64,000 bases of DNA from Paraburkholderia unamae (GTDB taxonomy: Bacteria > Pseudomonadota > Gammaproteobacteria > Burkholderiales > Burkholderiaceae), in assembly GCF_003268775.1 (NCBI RefSeq), contig NZ_QLSU01000029.1:53469-117468 (forward strand), read 5' to 3'. The notes beneath the pieces were generated by a model that was not told where the DNA came from, searched no databases, and was given only the letters and a program-made list of their open reading frames with translations. The position numbers were made by a program, and so were the translations under genes. Below are positions 18,472-27,247 of this stretch, piece after piece. Within the stretch, counting starts at the first letter, position 1. Every line of letters begins with the position of its first letter.

Positions 18472-18498
18472 CCGGAACTCTTTAGCCGATCACCACCA

Positions 18499-19770
18499 TC
18501 AGTTCGACCCAGCAACCTTCGGAGCGTCTTCGTAGATCAAGAGCGGCTTACCGTCGCCGTCGATCACGTTGTCGTCGATGATGACCTTGCTCACGCCCTT
18601 CATGGTCGGCAGCTCGTACATCACATCGAGCAGCGCCTGTTCCAGGATCGAGCGCAAGCCTCGCGCACCTGTCTTGCGGCGGATCGCCTTGCGGGCGACG
18701 GCCTGCAAGGCGGCCGGTCGGATTTCCAGCTCCACGCGCTCCATGTTGAAGAGCTTGTGATACTGCTTGACGAGCGCATTCTTCGGCTCGACCAGAATCT
18801 TCATGAGCGCGGCTTCGTCGAGCTTGCCGAGCGTGGCGACCACGGGCAGACGGCCGATCAGTTCGGGAATCAGGCCGAACTTGATCAGGTCTTCCGGTTC
18901 CGTTTCGCGCAGCACCTCGCCGGTGTCGCGTTCCTGCTTGCTCTTCACGCTCGCGCCGAAGCCGATGCCGGTCTTTTCCGTACGGTCGGTGATGACCTTT
19001 TCCAGACCGTCGAACGCGCCGCCGCAAATGAACAGGATATTGGTCGTGTCGACCTGGATGAAGTCCTGGTTCGGATGCTTGCGGCCGCCCTGCGGCGGAA
19101 CCGAGGCCATCGTGCCCTCGACGAGCTTGAGCAGCGCCTGCTGCACGCCTTCGCCCGAGACGTCGCGCGTGATCGACGGGTTGTCCGACTTGCGGCTGAT
19201 CTTGTCGATCTCGTCAATGTAGACGATGCCGCGCTGGGCCTTGTCGACCTCGTAATTGCAGTTTTGCAGCAGCTTCTGAATGATGTTCTCGACGTCTTCG
19301 CCCACGTAACCGGCTTCGGTCAGCGTGGTGGCGTCGGCGATCACGAACGGCACGTTCAGAAGGCGCGCGAGCGTCTGCGCGAGCAGCGTCTTGCCCGAGC
19401 CCGTGGGCCCGATCAGGAGGATGTTGCTCTTGGAGAGTTCGACGTCGTCCTTCTTGTCGAGGTGCTTCAGACGCTTGTAGTGGTTGTACACCGCCACTGC
19501 GAGGATCTTCTTCGCGCGTTCCTGCCCGATCACGTACTGGTCGAGGATGTCGCGGATCTCCTGCGGGCTCGGCAGGTCCGAGCGCGACAGCGCCGCGTCG
19601 ACGCCCGCACCTGCGGCTTCGTCGCGAATGATCTCGTTGCACAAGTCGATGCATTCATCGCAGATGAATACCGACGGACCAGCGATGAGCTTTTTCACCT
19701 CATGCTGGCTCTTGCCGCAGAACGAGCAATACAACAGCTTCTCGCTGTTAGAACCTTTCTTGTCCGCCAT
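18499..19770 (-). CDS. clpX: ATP-dependent Clp protease ATP-binding subunit ClpX
   Basis: AAA+ unfoldase that feeds tagged proteins to ClpP. It has 423 residues. The N-terminal zinc finger has Cys15, Cys18, Cys37 and Cys40. Walker A is GPTGSGKT at 121-128, the pore loop GYVGED follows, Walker B is IVYIDEIDK, and the ClpP-contact loop IGF is seen in KTGIGFGASV. Sensor-2 GARGLRSILE is near the C-terminus. It lies directly downstream of clpP on the same strand (235 bp). Confidence 0.98.
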   Translation of the reverse strand: MADKKGSNSEKLLYCSFCGKSQHEVKKLIAGPSVFICDECIDLCNEIIRDEAAGAGVDAALSRSDLPSPQEIRDILDQYVIGQERAKKILAVAVYNHYKRLKHLDKKDDVELSKSNILLIGPTGSGKTLLAQTLARLLNVPFVIADATTLTEAGYVGEDVENIIQKLLQNCNYEVDKAQRGIVYIDEIDKISRKSDNPSITRDVSGEGVQQALLKLVEGTMASVPPQGGRKHPNQDFIQVDTTNILFICGGAFDGLEKVITDRTEKTGIGFGASVKSKQERDTGEVLRETEPEDLIKFGLIPELIGRLPVVATLGKLDEAALMKILVEPKNALVKQYHKLFNMERVELEIRPAALQAVARKAIRRKTGARGLRSILEQALLDVMYELPTMKGVSKVIIDDNVIDGDGKPLLIYEDAPKVAGSN

Positions 19771-20005
19771 GGATAAATGAGCCTCCGGACACTCTGTTAC
19801 ATGATACGCCGTTTCCCCCGGCCAGGCCGGAGGGTGCGTGAACCGCTTGCTGTGACGGCGTTGGGGGCCGCAGGCCGCGAAGCGCGTTTGCCGATTATTT
19901 CACAAGGTCTGCGCGGCGTCGGCTATCCCCTTTTGTACGGGGGCCGAGTTGCGCGTCATCGCCCGATTTCGCGGGGTCCGACGCGCAAATGTCGCTCGCG
20001 CGATG

Positions 20006-20659
20006 TTACGGACGCTTGTGCAGCACCTGGTCGACGAGACCGTACGCCTGGGCGTCGTCGCCGGACATGAAATTGTCGCGATCCGTGTCGCGCGCGATGC
20101 GCTCGACCGGCTGACCCGTATGGTGCGCGAGCAACTGGTTCAGGCGCTCCTTCAGGTACAGGATTTCGCGCGCCTGGATTTCGATGTCCGACGCCTGGCC
20201 GCGCGCGCCGCCCAGCGGCTGGTGAATCATCACGCGCGAGTTCGGCAGCGCGAAACGCTTGCCCTTCGCGCCCGAAGCCAGCAGGAACGCCCCCATGCTG
20301 GCCGCGAGGCCCATGCATAGGGTCGAAACGTCAGGCTTGATGAACTGCATCGTGTCGTAAATCGCCATGCCGGCCGACACCGAGCCGCCCGGGCTGTTGA
20401 TGTACAGGCTGATGTCCTTGTCCGGGTTTTCGCTTTCGAGGAACAGCAGCTGGGCGACCACGAGGTTCGCCGTCTGGTCGTTCACTTCGCCCACCAGGAA
20501 CACCACGCGCTCCTTGAGCAGGCGCGAGTAGATGTCGTAGGAACGTTCGCCGCGGCCGCTCGTTTCGACGACGATCGGCACGAGGCCGAGCGCCTGCGGG
20601 TCGAAGTCCCGCGATGCGTGGGAGGTCAACGTATCCAGCGATTGAGCGCGAATGGTCAT
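20006..20659 (-). CDS. clpP: ATP-dependent Clp protease proteolytic subunit
   Basis: Tetradecameric Ser protease that partners ClpX. The 217-residue chain has the full triad: Ser121 in GLAASMGAF, His146 in RVMIHQPLG and Asp in ERIARDTDRDN. The handle and glycine-rich loops (INSPGGSVSAG) are standard. I chose the ATG at 20659 because AAGGA lies 10 nt upstream. An ATG three codons earlier (20668) overlaps that Shine-Dalgarno. The reading frame continuing to 20803 crosses the promoter and the tig terminator. A possible heat-shock promoter precedes it. Confidence 0.97.
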   Translation of the reverse strand: MTIRAQSLDTLTSHASRDFDPQALGLVPIVVETSGRGERSYDIYSRLLKERVVFLVGEVNDQTANLVVAQLLFLESENPDKDISLYINSPGGSVSAGMAIYDTMQFIKPDVSTLCMGLAASMGAFLLASGAKGKRFALPNSRVMIHQPLGGARGQASDIEIQAREILYLKERLNQLLAHHTGQPVERIARDTDRDNFMSGDDAQAYGLVDQVLHKRP

Positions 20660-20699
20660 GCGGTGCATCCTTGTCTGGAAAAGTTCTTCTGATATACCC

Positions 20700-20729
20700 G
20701 TATGGAGACGGACCCCGGTCAAATCAACC
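20700..20729 (-). promoter_or_regulatory. Possible sigma-32 (heat-shock) promoter of clpP
   Basis: On the minus strand GGTTGATT (20722-20729) is followed, after 14 bp, by CTCCATAC (20700-20707). This resembles the sigma-32 pattern CTTGAA / CCCCATNT. It would give a leader of about 30 nt before the clpP ribosome site. The call rests on a partial match. Confidence 0.4.
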
Positions 20730-20760
20730 ACACGAACAACATGGCTAAAACCCGCGGATA

Positions 20761-20807
20761 CAAAAACGGCGTGCTGGCCGTCGGTTGCTCCGACAGCCGG
20801 CACGCCG
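20761..20807 (-). terminator. Intrinsic terminator of tig
   Basis: An 18-position stem between 20767-20784 and 20790-20807 with two mismatches, loop TTGCT, followed on the minus strand by five T. It lies 12 nt after the tig stop and separates tig from clpP. Confidence 0.85.
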
Positions 20808-20819
20808 TAGCGGGCAGAT

Positions 20820-22166
20820 TTAAGCCTGCGCCGTTGCGCTTGCCAGTTCTTCGAAGCTAACTTGCTTGTCCGTCACCTTGGCCTTGCCGATCACGAAGTC
20901 CACGACGTTCGATTCGACGACGTAGGCTTCCATTTCGGCCAGACGCTGCTGGTTGGAATAATACCAGCGCACGACCTCCTTCGGGTCTTCGTAGCTTTTC
21001 GCGAATTCGTCGACTTCGGCACGGATCTGCTCCGGCTTCGCCTCGAGGCCGTTGGCCTTCACGAGTTCGGCCAGCACGAGGCCCAGCTTCACGCGGCGCT
21101 CGGCTTGCTCCTTGAACATTTCGGCCGGGATCGGCGCGTCCTTGGCGTTGGGCACGCCGCGCTGCGCGAGGTCCGCACGCGCCATTTCGACGAGGCGTTC
21201 CTGATCCTGCTCGACGAGCGCGTTCGGCACGTCGAGTTCCGAGATCTTCAGGAGCGCGTCCATGACCTGGTTCTTGACGATGGCCTGCGTGCGGCGCTTC
21301 GCTTCGCGCTCCAGGTTGTCCTTGATTTCGGCGCGCATCTTCACGAGGTCGCCGTCGGCGATGCCGAGCGACTTGGCGAATTCAGCGTCGATTTCCGGCA
21401 GGTGCGGCCACTCGATCTGCTGCATCGTGATCGTGAACTTCGCGGTCTTGCCCGCGACGTCCTTGCCGTGATAGTCCTCGGGGAACGCGAGGTCGAATTC
21501 GCGCGACTCGCCCTTCTTCAGGCCAATGGCGGCCTTTTCGAATTCCGGCAGCATGCGGCCTTCGCCCAGCACGAATGCGAAGCCTTCGGCGGTGCCGCCC
21601 TGGAACGCGACGTCGTCGATCTTGCCGACGAAGTCGACCGTCACGCGGTCGCCTTCCTTCGCTGCGGTGTCGGCGCCGCCGTCACCGTGCTCGCCCGCGT
21701 CGCCGCGAGCGTGGAAGTGCACGCGCTGCTTGCGCAGGATGTCGAGCGTACGGTCGATTTCGGCTTCGGTGATGGTCGTGGTCGTGCGCTCGATTTCGGC
21801 CGTTGCGACGTCGCCGAGCTTCACTTCCGGGTAGACCTCGAAGGTCGCGTCGAACGCGTAGTCGCTTTCAGCGGCTTCCGCCTTCGGGGCGAAGCTCGGC
21901 TGACCGGCGACGCGCAGGTTCTCGGCGCGGCTGATGTCGAAGAATTCCTTGCCGACCTTGTCGCTCAGGACTTCGGCTTCGACCTGGCCCGAATACTGCT
22001 GCGTGACCATCTTGAGCGGCACCTTGCCCGGGCGGAAACCCGGCATGCGCACGTTCTTCGCGAGTTTACGGATGCGCGAATCGACTTCTTTCTGCACGGC
22101 ATCCTTCGGCAGGGAAATCGTCACGCGGCGTTCGAGCTTGCCGAGGTTTTCAACAACGTTAGCCAT
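20820..22166 (-). CDS. tig: Trigger factor, ribosome-associated chaperone and prolyl isomerase
   Basis: Binds the ribosome exit tunnel and shields nascent chains. It has 448 residues. The N-terminal ribosome-binding domain holds the GFRPGKVPLKMV signature near 43-55. The FKBP-like isomerase domain starts near GDRVTVDFVGKIDD, and the C-terminal helical arms complete the chaperone cradle. A Gly/Asp/Ala-rich insert (about residues 150-170) sits just before the isomerase domain. AGGA lies 9 nt before the ATG at 22166. It heads the tig-clpP-clpX-lon order. Confidence 0.97.
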   Translation of the reverse strand: MANVVENLGKLERRVTISLPKDAVQKEVDSRIRKLAKNVRMPGFRPGKVPLKMVTQQYSGQVEAEVLSDKVGKEFFDISRAENLRVAGQPSFAPKAEAAESDYAFDATFEVYPEVKLGDVATAEIERTTTTITEAEIDRTLDILRKQRVHFHARGDAGEHGDGGADTAAKEGDRVTVDFVGKIDDVAFQGGTAEGFAFVLGEGRMLPEFEKAAIGLKKGESREFDLAFPEDYHGKDVAGKTAKFTITMQQIEWPHLPEIDAEFAKSLGIADGDLVKMRAEIKDNLEREAKRRTQAIVKNQVMDALLKISELDVPNALVEQDQERLVEMARADLAQRGVPNAKDAPIPAEMFKEQAERRVKLGLVLAELVKANGLEAKPEQIRAEVDEFAKSYEDPKEVVRWYYSNQQRLAEMEAYVVESNVVDFVIGKAKVTDKQVSFEELASATAQA

Positions 22167-22353
22167 GGCTTCAATCGTCCTAAAATTGTTCGAGCGAATC
22201 AGTAATCTGTGGTCTTTGCGTGCCGCAGCCCGTTGGGGCCTTTCCGCCGGGGGCATTCCGATGCGGCTTAACCGCAACGCCGGCGCCTCGGTGCGCCGCT
22301 CAACTGCGCCGGATCGGGCGGTTTGCGGTGCGGTTCCGTCAAAAGAGCCAAGT

Positions 22354-22381
22354 ATTTTAGCAAACTATTTCCCGGACCCAA
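22354..22381 (-). promoter_or_regulatory. Putative tig promoter
   Basis: Minus-strand TTGGGT (22376-22381), 16-bp spacer and TAAAAT (22354-22359). The transcript would have a leader of about 180 nt before the tig ATG. Confidence 0.45.
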
Positions 22382-22633
22382 GGGAAATGCCATTCGGACG
22401 CCATGTGAGCGTGCCATAGGGTCGGTTTTTGGCCTGTTTTCGCCCGCTTTTTGCCCGCTCCCAGCCCACTTCGAGCGCGCATCCGGACCTGTTCGATCGC
22501 GCATTGCGCCCCCGATGCGCGCTATCTCCGCCCGGGTATCCAGCGCACGCGGCAAGGCTGTTAAGCTTACGCTCGCGCCGGACGCCCCGCCGGCCGCAGC
22601 CGCTTCCAACACAATTCTTCCAGCAGAGACACC
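22382..22633. other. Remainder of the divergent tig / glycerate kinase intergenic region
   Basis: The gap between tig and the glycerate kinase gene is 467 bp. Apart from the tig promoter I find no convincing element. The tig-proximal part (22167-22353) would be a long 5' leader with no recognisable riboswitch or ribosomal-protein-like fold. The open frames crossing the gap lack start signals. Confidence 0.4.
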
Positions 22634-23791
22634 ATGCCGAATTCGTCGACTGACGCCCCCGTTATCGTCATTGCTCCTGACTCTTTCAAAGGCTCGCTCA
22701 GCGCGGACGGGGTCGCCGCCGCGATCGCCGAGGGCATCAGCCGCGTGCGCGCCGACGCCGATATCCGCATCCGTCCGATGGCCGACGGCGGCGAAGGCAC
22801 GCTCGACGCCATGCTTTCGGTGGGCGGCGAGCGCCGCGTGATCACCGTGGAAGGCGCCGCCGGCCCGAAGCGCGACGCGACGGTCGGCCTGTTGCTCGAC
22901 GGCAGTGCGATCGTCGAGACCGCCGAGATCGTCGGCATCACGGACCCGGTCGGCATGGGCGTGCCGGTGAGCGCGCGCAGCACGCGCGGCATGGGCGAAG
23001 CGATTCGCGTGCTGCTCGACGAAGGCGTACGGCGCTTTTACGTGGCGCTCGGCGGCAGCAGCACGAACGATGGCGGCGCGGGCCTGCTCGCGGGCCTCGG
23101 CCTCCAACTGTTCGACGCCGCCGGCAAGCCGCTCGAACCCACGCCCGAAGCGCTCGCGCAGGTGGCGCGCGTGGACGCCACGAAGCTCGACGCGCGGCTG
23201 CGCGAAGCCTCGTTCGTCGGCATGTCGGACGTCGACAATCCGCTGACCGGCGAGCATGGTGCGACCGCCGTGTTCGGCCCGCAAAAAGGCGTGACGCCCG
23301 AACAGGTCGCGCCGATCGACGCGGCGCTCGGCCGTTTCGCCGATCTGCTCGAAGCGGCGCTCGGCCGCCGCGTGCGCGACGAAGCCGGCTCCGGCGCGGC
23401 AGGCGGCCTGGGATTCGCACTGCGCATGCTCGGCGCGAGCTTCGAGCCCGGCGCGGAAGTCGTTGCGCGCACCATCGGTCTGGACGACGCGCTCCAGAAC
23501 GCACACTGGCTCATCACCGGCGAAGGCCGCTCCGACGTGCAAACGCTGCATGGCAAAGCGCCCTTCATCGCCTGTCGCCACGCCGTGGCCGCGGGCGTGC
23601 CCGCCACACTGCTGTCCGGCGCTGTGGACCCGGCCGCGCTGCCGCGCCTTGCGGAGCATTTCAGCGGCTGCTTCTCGCCGGCGCCCGGTCCCATCACGCT
23701 CGAAACGGCGATCCGCGACGCCGCGCGCCTGCTCGCCAACGAGGCCGAGCAGCTCACGCGCCTCAAATACGCTGCGCGCGCATCCATCTGA
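22634..23791 (+). CDS. Glycerate 2-kinase (GarK/GlxK family)
   Basis: Phosphorylates D-glycerate, feeding glyoxylate or glucarate catabolism into glycolysis. The 385-residue protein matches the GlxK family in length. Typical blocks are IAPDSFKGSLSA at the N-terminus, the nucleotide-binding LGGSSTNDGGAGLLAGLG near 137-154, GAAGGLGFAL near 257 and the C-terminal TGEGRSDVQTLHGKAP. No glyoxylate carboligase or tartronate semialdehyde reductase is adjacent, so its pathway here is not fixed. It stands alone on the plus strand. Confidence 0.93.
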   Translation: MPNSSTDAPVIVIAPDSFKGSLSADGVAAAIAEGISRVRADADIRIRPMADGGEGTLDAMLSVGGERRVITVEGAAGPKRDATVGLLLDGSAIVETAEIVGITDPVGMGVPVSARSTRGMGEAIRVLLDEGVRRFYVALGGSSTNDGGAGLLAGLGLQLFDAAGKPLEPTPEALAQVARVDATKLDARLREASFVGMSDVDNPLTGEHGATAVFGPQKGVTPEQVAPIDAALGRFADLLEAALGRRVRDEAGSGAAGGLGFALRMLGASFEPGAEVVARTIGLDDALQNAHWLITGEGRSDVQTLHGKAPFIACRHAVAAGVPATLLSGAVDPAALPRLAEHFSGCFSPAPGPITLETAIRDAARLLANEAEQLTRLKYAARASI

Positions 23792-23965
23792 GCGCAGTCG
23801 CCGGGGCCCGTCGCGTATTCCGCAGTAAGCGATTAATAGATTCGTGCGCCGCGACGGGCGTACCGCACAAGGGTTTGGATGCGTTGACCCGCGCGCCAGA
23901 TGGGGCAACAATCACGTAAACGCGACACGATCGCGCCCTTCCCAAGCGACCAGACCAGGACTCCC

Positions 23966-24412
23966 ATGAAGGCAAGCAAAGCCGGACTCGAACAATTCCT
24001 CACCTATCGGCTGCATGTCCTGAACAAGCTCTCCGAACGGGGTGCCAGCGAACGCTATCAGGCGAAGCTCGGCATCACGCTTCCGGAAGCTCGGCTCATT
24101 GCAGCTGTGGGGGCGTTCGGCCCGTTTTCAGTGATGGAGCTTGCGCGCCACGCGAATCTCGACAAGAGCCAGGCGAGCCGCGCAGCCGAGGCGCTGATGC
24201 GCCGCGGCCTCATGCGCCGCGACACGAGCGAGGAAGACGGCCGCCTCGTACTCGTTTCGCTCACACCCGATGGCCGTGCGCTCTACCGCAAGGTCATGCC
24301 CGTCGCGCGCAAGTGGAATGTCGACCTCTTCGCGAGCCTCGACGACAAGGAACGCGAGACGCTCGCCCGCGCGCTCGACAAGGTGATCGAAGCGATGCAG
24401 GCCGAGCTGTGA
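23966..24412 (+). CDS. MarR-family transcriptional regulator
   Basis: 148-residue winged-helix repressor or activator. The DNA-binding core runs from LPEARLIAAVGAFGPFSVMELARHANLDKSQASRAAEALMRRG, with the recognition helix at KSQASRAAEAL. The wing carries the conserved Asp-Gly-Arg in EEDGRLVLVSLTPDGRALY. The flanking helices form the usual dimer interface. CAGGA precedes the ATG at 23966; an upstream start at 23900 is less likely. No obvious target gene is adjacent, because glycerate kinase upstream and tRNA-Leu downstream are separate units. An A/T-rich imperfect palindrome around 23830-23845 could be its operator (inference). Confidence 0.9.
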   Translation: MKASKAGLEQFLTYRLHVLNKLSERGASERYQAKLGITLPEARLIAAVGAFGPFSVMELARHANLDKSQASRAAEALMRRGLMRRDTSEEDGRLVLVSLTPDGRALYRKVMPVARKWNVDLFASLDDKERETLARALDKVIEAMQAEL

Positions 24413-24485
24413 CCCGGCAGAGGCGATAAACGAAACAGATGGCCGCCCGCAACGGGCTGCCATGGCACGGATGAGCCGGACAAAC

Positions 24486-24522
24486 AAAAAGGCCATGTAC
24501 CGTGGGGTACATGGCCTTTTTT
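24486..24522. terminator. Bidirectional terminator between marR and tRNA-Leu
   Basis: A 16-bp perfect stem (24486-24501 with 24506-24521) closes on a GTGG tetraloop, with A5 and T6 at its ends. It sits between convergent marR and tRNA-Leu and ends 4 nt before the tRNA 3' end. Confidence 0.93.
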
Positions 24523-24525
24523 CGA

Positions 24526-24612
24526 TGGTGCGTGAGGCCGGACTCGAACCGGCACACCCTTGCGGGCGTCAGGACCTAAACCTGGTGCGTCTACCAATTT
24601 CGCCACTCACGC
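24526..24612 (-). tRNA. tRNA-Leu (TAG)
   Basis: An 87-nt class II tRNA on the minus strand. The acceptor stem GCGTGAG pairs with CTCACGC. The anticodon loop TTTAGGT gives TAG, and a long variable arm (GACGCCCGCAAGGGTGT region) is present. The T-arm is GGTTCGAGTCC, and CCA is encoded at 24526-24528. Confidence 0.96.
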
Positions 24613-24665
24613 GAATTCTTTGCGCTTGCTTCTTCTTGTTCTTTGCGCCCGGCGGGACCGCTGCG

Positions 24666-24694
24666 AATAACGCGTGCGATACAACCCTCTGCAA
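24666..24694 (-). promoter_or_regulatory. Putative tRNA-Leu promoter
   Basis: Minus-strand TTGCAG (24689-24694), 17-bp spacer and GTTATT (24666-24671). The predicted start lies about 50 nt before the mature tRNA. The -10 is a poor match. Confidence 0.35.
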
Positions 24695-25072
24695 CATGCC
24701 GACCGATCGAGTCCTCGTGAGACATCGGGCCGGCGCCACGCGCCTCGCCCGCAATCCGGCTCGCTTTCTGTCTTCTTTCGGCCCGCGCTCGCCGGGCTGC
24801 CCTGCATCTCATTATGAGCCGCATGATGGGCCGTGATGAACCGGCTACGCGCCTGCACCTCGAAAGCGCAAGCGCGAGATTCTAACCGATAGACCGGCGC
24901 TTGTCTGCATCCCGAAAACACGCCGCGCCGATGCGTGCGCCCGCCCGCCTGCCTGCACTGCCAGCCGCGCCGGGTCGGCCGAAACACGCCCCGGTGCTAG
25001 AATCGCGGCTCTGCCGTCGCGGCGGGCTCTGGCCGCCGCGCGAGCCGCATCGCCCCACACCCGCCAAACGCC
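24695..25072. other. Intergenic region upstream of the squalene/phytoene-synthase-like gene
   Basis: Together with the tRNA-Leu promoter this is a 460-bp gap between tRNA-Leu and the next plus-strand gene. I find no convincing promoter, repeat or RNA fold in it. Arg-rich open frames on both strands are composition artefacts. Confidence 0.35.
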
Positions 25073-25915
25073 GTGAACTTCGACGACTACTGCCTGCAAA
25101 AGGCGGCCCCCCCCGGATCGAGCACCTACTATGCGCTGCGTCAGGCCCGCGCCGCGCGCCAGCCGCTACTCACCGCCCTCTTTGCGCTGCGCCGAGAACT
25201 CGAGGAAACCGCGAAAGAGACGAGCGACCCCACCGTAGGCCGCACGAAGCTCGCCTGGTGGCAAAAGGAGCTGGCCGCGCTGGCCTCGGGCAATCCGTCC
25301 CACCCGGTCACGCAAGCGCTCGCGCAGCATCTCGACGATGTGAGCGCCGCTTATCCCGGCTTGCAGGCGCTGCTCGCCGGCTTCGAGATGGATTTCGAGC
25401 AGGCGCGCTATCTCGATCTGCCCAACCTGCGCCGCTACATGGACGGCGTGGGCGGCACGTTCGCGACGCTCGTCGCGCAGCTCAGCGCGCGCACCGACGA
25501 GGCGCGCCGCGACGCCGCGCGCTGGGCCGCGCCGCTCGGCAACGCGCTGATGCTCGCGCAGTTCGTGCCGGAGATCGGCAACGACGCGCGCCACGGCCGC
25601 ATCTACGTCCCCATCGACGAGCTTCAGCGCTACAACGTGACCGCCGCCGATCTGATCAATCGCCGCTACAGCGCGGAATTCACGGAGCTCATGCAGTTCC
25701 AGACCTCGCGCGCGCGGGAATCGGTGCACGCTGCGCTCGCAGCGGTTCCCGCCGACACGCGGCGCGACCAGGGCACCTTGCGCGCGCTCGCGGCGCTCGA
25801 ACTCGCGCTACTCGACGAAGTCGAGCGCGAAGGCCACCAGGTGCTGCATCAACAGATCGTGCTCACGCCCATCCGCAAGCTGTGGATCGCGTGGCGCGCC
25901 GCGCGGCGCGGTTGA
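25073..25915 (+). CDS. Squalene/phytoene synthase family protein lacking canonical Asp-rich motifs
   Basis: 280-residue all-helical protein of the trans-isoprenyl diphosphate synthase, head-to-head type. The start is GTG, giving MNFDDYCLQKAAPPGSSTYYA, the usual N-terminus of HpnD-like proteins. The first metal site, normally RxxDDxxDE, reads LRRELEETAKE at about 39-49. The second, normally near NxxRDxxED, reads QFVPEIGNDA at 163-172. The following ARHGRIYVPIDEL is conserved. Loss of the aspartates argues against ordinary presqualene or phytoene synthesis. A non-catalytic member of the fold, comparable to mitochondrial NDUFAF6, is a possible alternative. No other carotenoid or hopanoid gene is adjacent. 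Family assignment is firm; function is not. Confidence 0.85.
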   Translation: MNFDDYCLQKAAPPGSSTYYALRQARAARQPLLTALFALRRELEETAKETSDPTVGRTKLAWWQKELAALASGNPSHPVTQALAQHLDDVSAAYPGLQALLAGFEMDFEQARYLDLPNLRRYMDGVGGTFATLVAQLSARTDEARRDAARWAAPLGNALMLAQFVPEIGNDARHGRIYVPIDELQRYNVTAADLINRRYSAEFTELMQFQTSRARESVHAALAAVPADTRRDQGTLRALAALELALLDEVEREGHQVLHQQIVLTPIRKLWIAWRAARRG

Positions 25916-25955
25916 ATCCCGCGGTTGAATCCCACCCAAGCCTGCCGCGCGTGCC

Positions 25956-27179
25956 TCATGCCCGCAGCAACGGCAGCGGCTCGAAACGTTGTTGCAGGAC
26001 CGCCTGCGCGTCGAGCCCCCACCAGGGCCCGAGCGCTGTCGCGTAGATCTGCCTGAAGTCCACGCCTACGGGCAGATTGCCGTTGCCGTCGAGCCGCGCC
26101 AGTTGCGGCGCCTGCCCATAGAGCCCGCCCGCCACCCGCCTGCCCGCGACGAAATGCGCCGACGCCGTGCCGTGATCCGTGCCGCGGCTCTGGTTCTCGC
26201 GCACGCGCCGCCCGAACTCCGCATACGTCACGATGAGCGTGCGGTCCCAGCGCCCCAGTTCGACGAGCGCGGAGCGCATCGCCACCATCCCGGCCGCGAA
26301 CTGGCGCAGCAGGTCCGCATGGCGCTGCGGCTGGTTCTGATGCGTGTCGAAGCCATTTAGCGTCAGACGAATCGCCGCGACACCGCGCTCGGGCACAGGT
26401 GCACCTTGCGGCGTGTCGGCCGACGCGAGCGCCTGCATGGCGGTCTTGATCGAAGCGCCGAACGCGCCTTGCGGAAACGCCGTCTTGAGCGTGTACGCGC
26501 CTGGGCGCGGACGCAACTGGTCGGCCGCATGCACGATGTCGTTTTCGGTGTCGAGGATATGCGCGAGCGCCGGGTTGCGCTCCTTGAGCGAAACCGGCGT
26601 GACGAGCCGCGAGGCGCGCGCGAACTGCGCCGGATTCACGAGCGCGATGGCACGTGCGCCGTTCGCGAGCGGTCCCATCTCGGCGCTGCCCAGCACGAGC
26701 GCATCGGCGGCGAATCCACCCGGCACCGGCGCGCTCGCGAACGCGCGCGTGAGCCAGCCTTCGCGCAGATATTGATCGGCGCGCGAGGCCGTGTCCCAGA
26801 TCTCGATCGAGCGAAAGTGCGAGAGATTCGGCTGTGCGTAGCTCACGCCCTGCACGATCGCGAGTTCGTGCGCGCCCCACATGGGCATGAGCGGCGCGAG
26901 CGCCGGATGCAGCGCGGTGCGCTCGTCGAGCTGCACCGCCTGCGCGCGCGGCACGCCGATGGTTTGCCGGTAGCTGTAGTAGAGCGGATCGGCAAACGGC
27001 ACGACGGTGTTCAGGCCGTCGTTGCCGCCCTTGAGCTCGACGAGAATCAGCAGATTGTCGTAGCGGTTCGATGCGCCTGCGCGCACGGACTTCGCCCCTT
27101 GCGCGCGTGCCGCGCCCGGGAGCCAAAGCGTCGTGCCCGCCATCGCGGCGCCGGCCGCAAGAAAGTCGCGTCGCTTCAT
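25956..27179 (-). CDS. DUF1501 family protein with Tat signal
   Basis: 407-residue exported protein. The N-terminus MKRRDFLAAGAAMAGTTLWLPGAARAQ is a twin-arginine signal with cleavage near residue 26. The DUF1501 body includes LVELKGGNDGLNTVVPFADP near 46-65, LHPALAPL, the FDTHQNQ segment and VTYAEFGRRVREN near 310. This resembles the alkaline-phosphatase/sulfatase-like fold noted for the family. The DUF1800 gene lies 68 bp upstream on the same strand, the near-universal partner of this family. Biochemical role is unknown. Folding before export is implied by the Tat signal. Confidence 0.92.
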   Translation of the reverse strand: MKRRDFLAAGAAMAGTTLWLPGAARAQGAKSVRAGASNRYDNLLILVELKGGNDGLNTVVPFADPLYYSYRQTIGVPRAQAVQLDERTALHPALAPLMPMWGAHELAIVQGVSYAQPNLSHFRSIEIWDTASRADQYLREGWLTRAFASAPVPGGFAADALVLGSAEMGPLANGARAIALVNPAQFARASRLVTPVSLKERNPALAHILDTENDIVHAADQLRPRPGAYTLKTAFPQGAFGASIKTAMQALASADTPQGAPVPERGVAAIRLTLNGFDTHQNQPQRHADLLRQFAAGMVAMRSALVELGRWDRTLIVTYAEFGRRVRENQSRGTDHGTASAHFVAGRRVAGGLYGQAPQLARLDGNGNLPVGVDFRQIYATALGPWWGLDAQAVLQQRFEPLPLLRA

Positions 27180-27247
27180 GCCTTGCCTCGCTCGTCAGTA
27201 CGGTGGCGAACCCGGCCACCGGGATTTCGGCTTGTCATTTTCATGCT

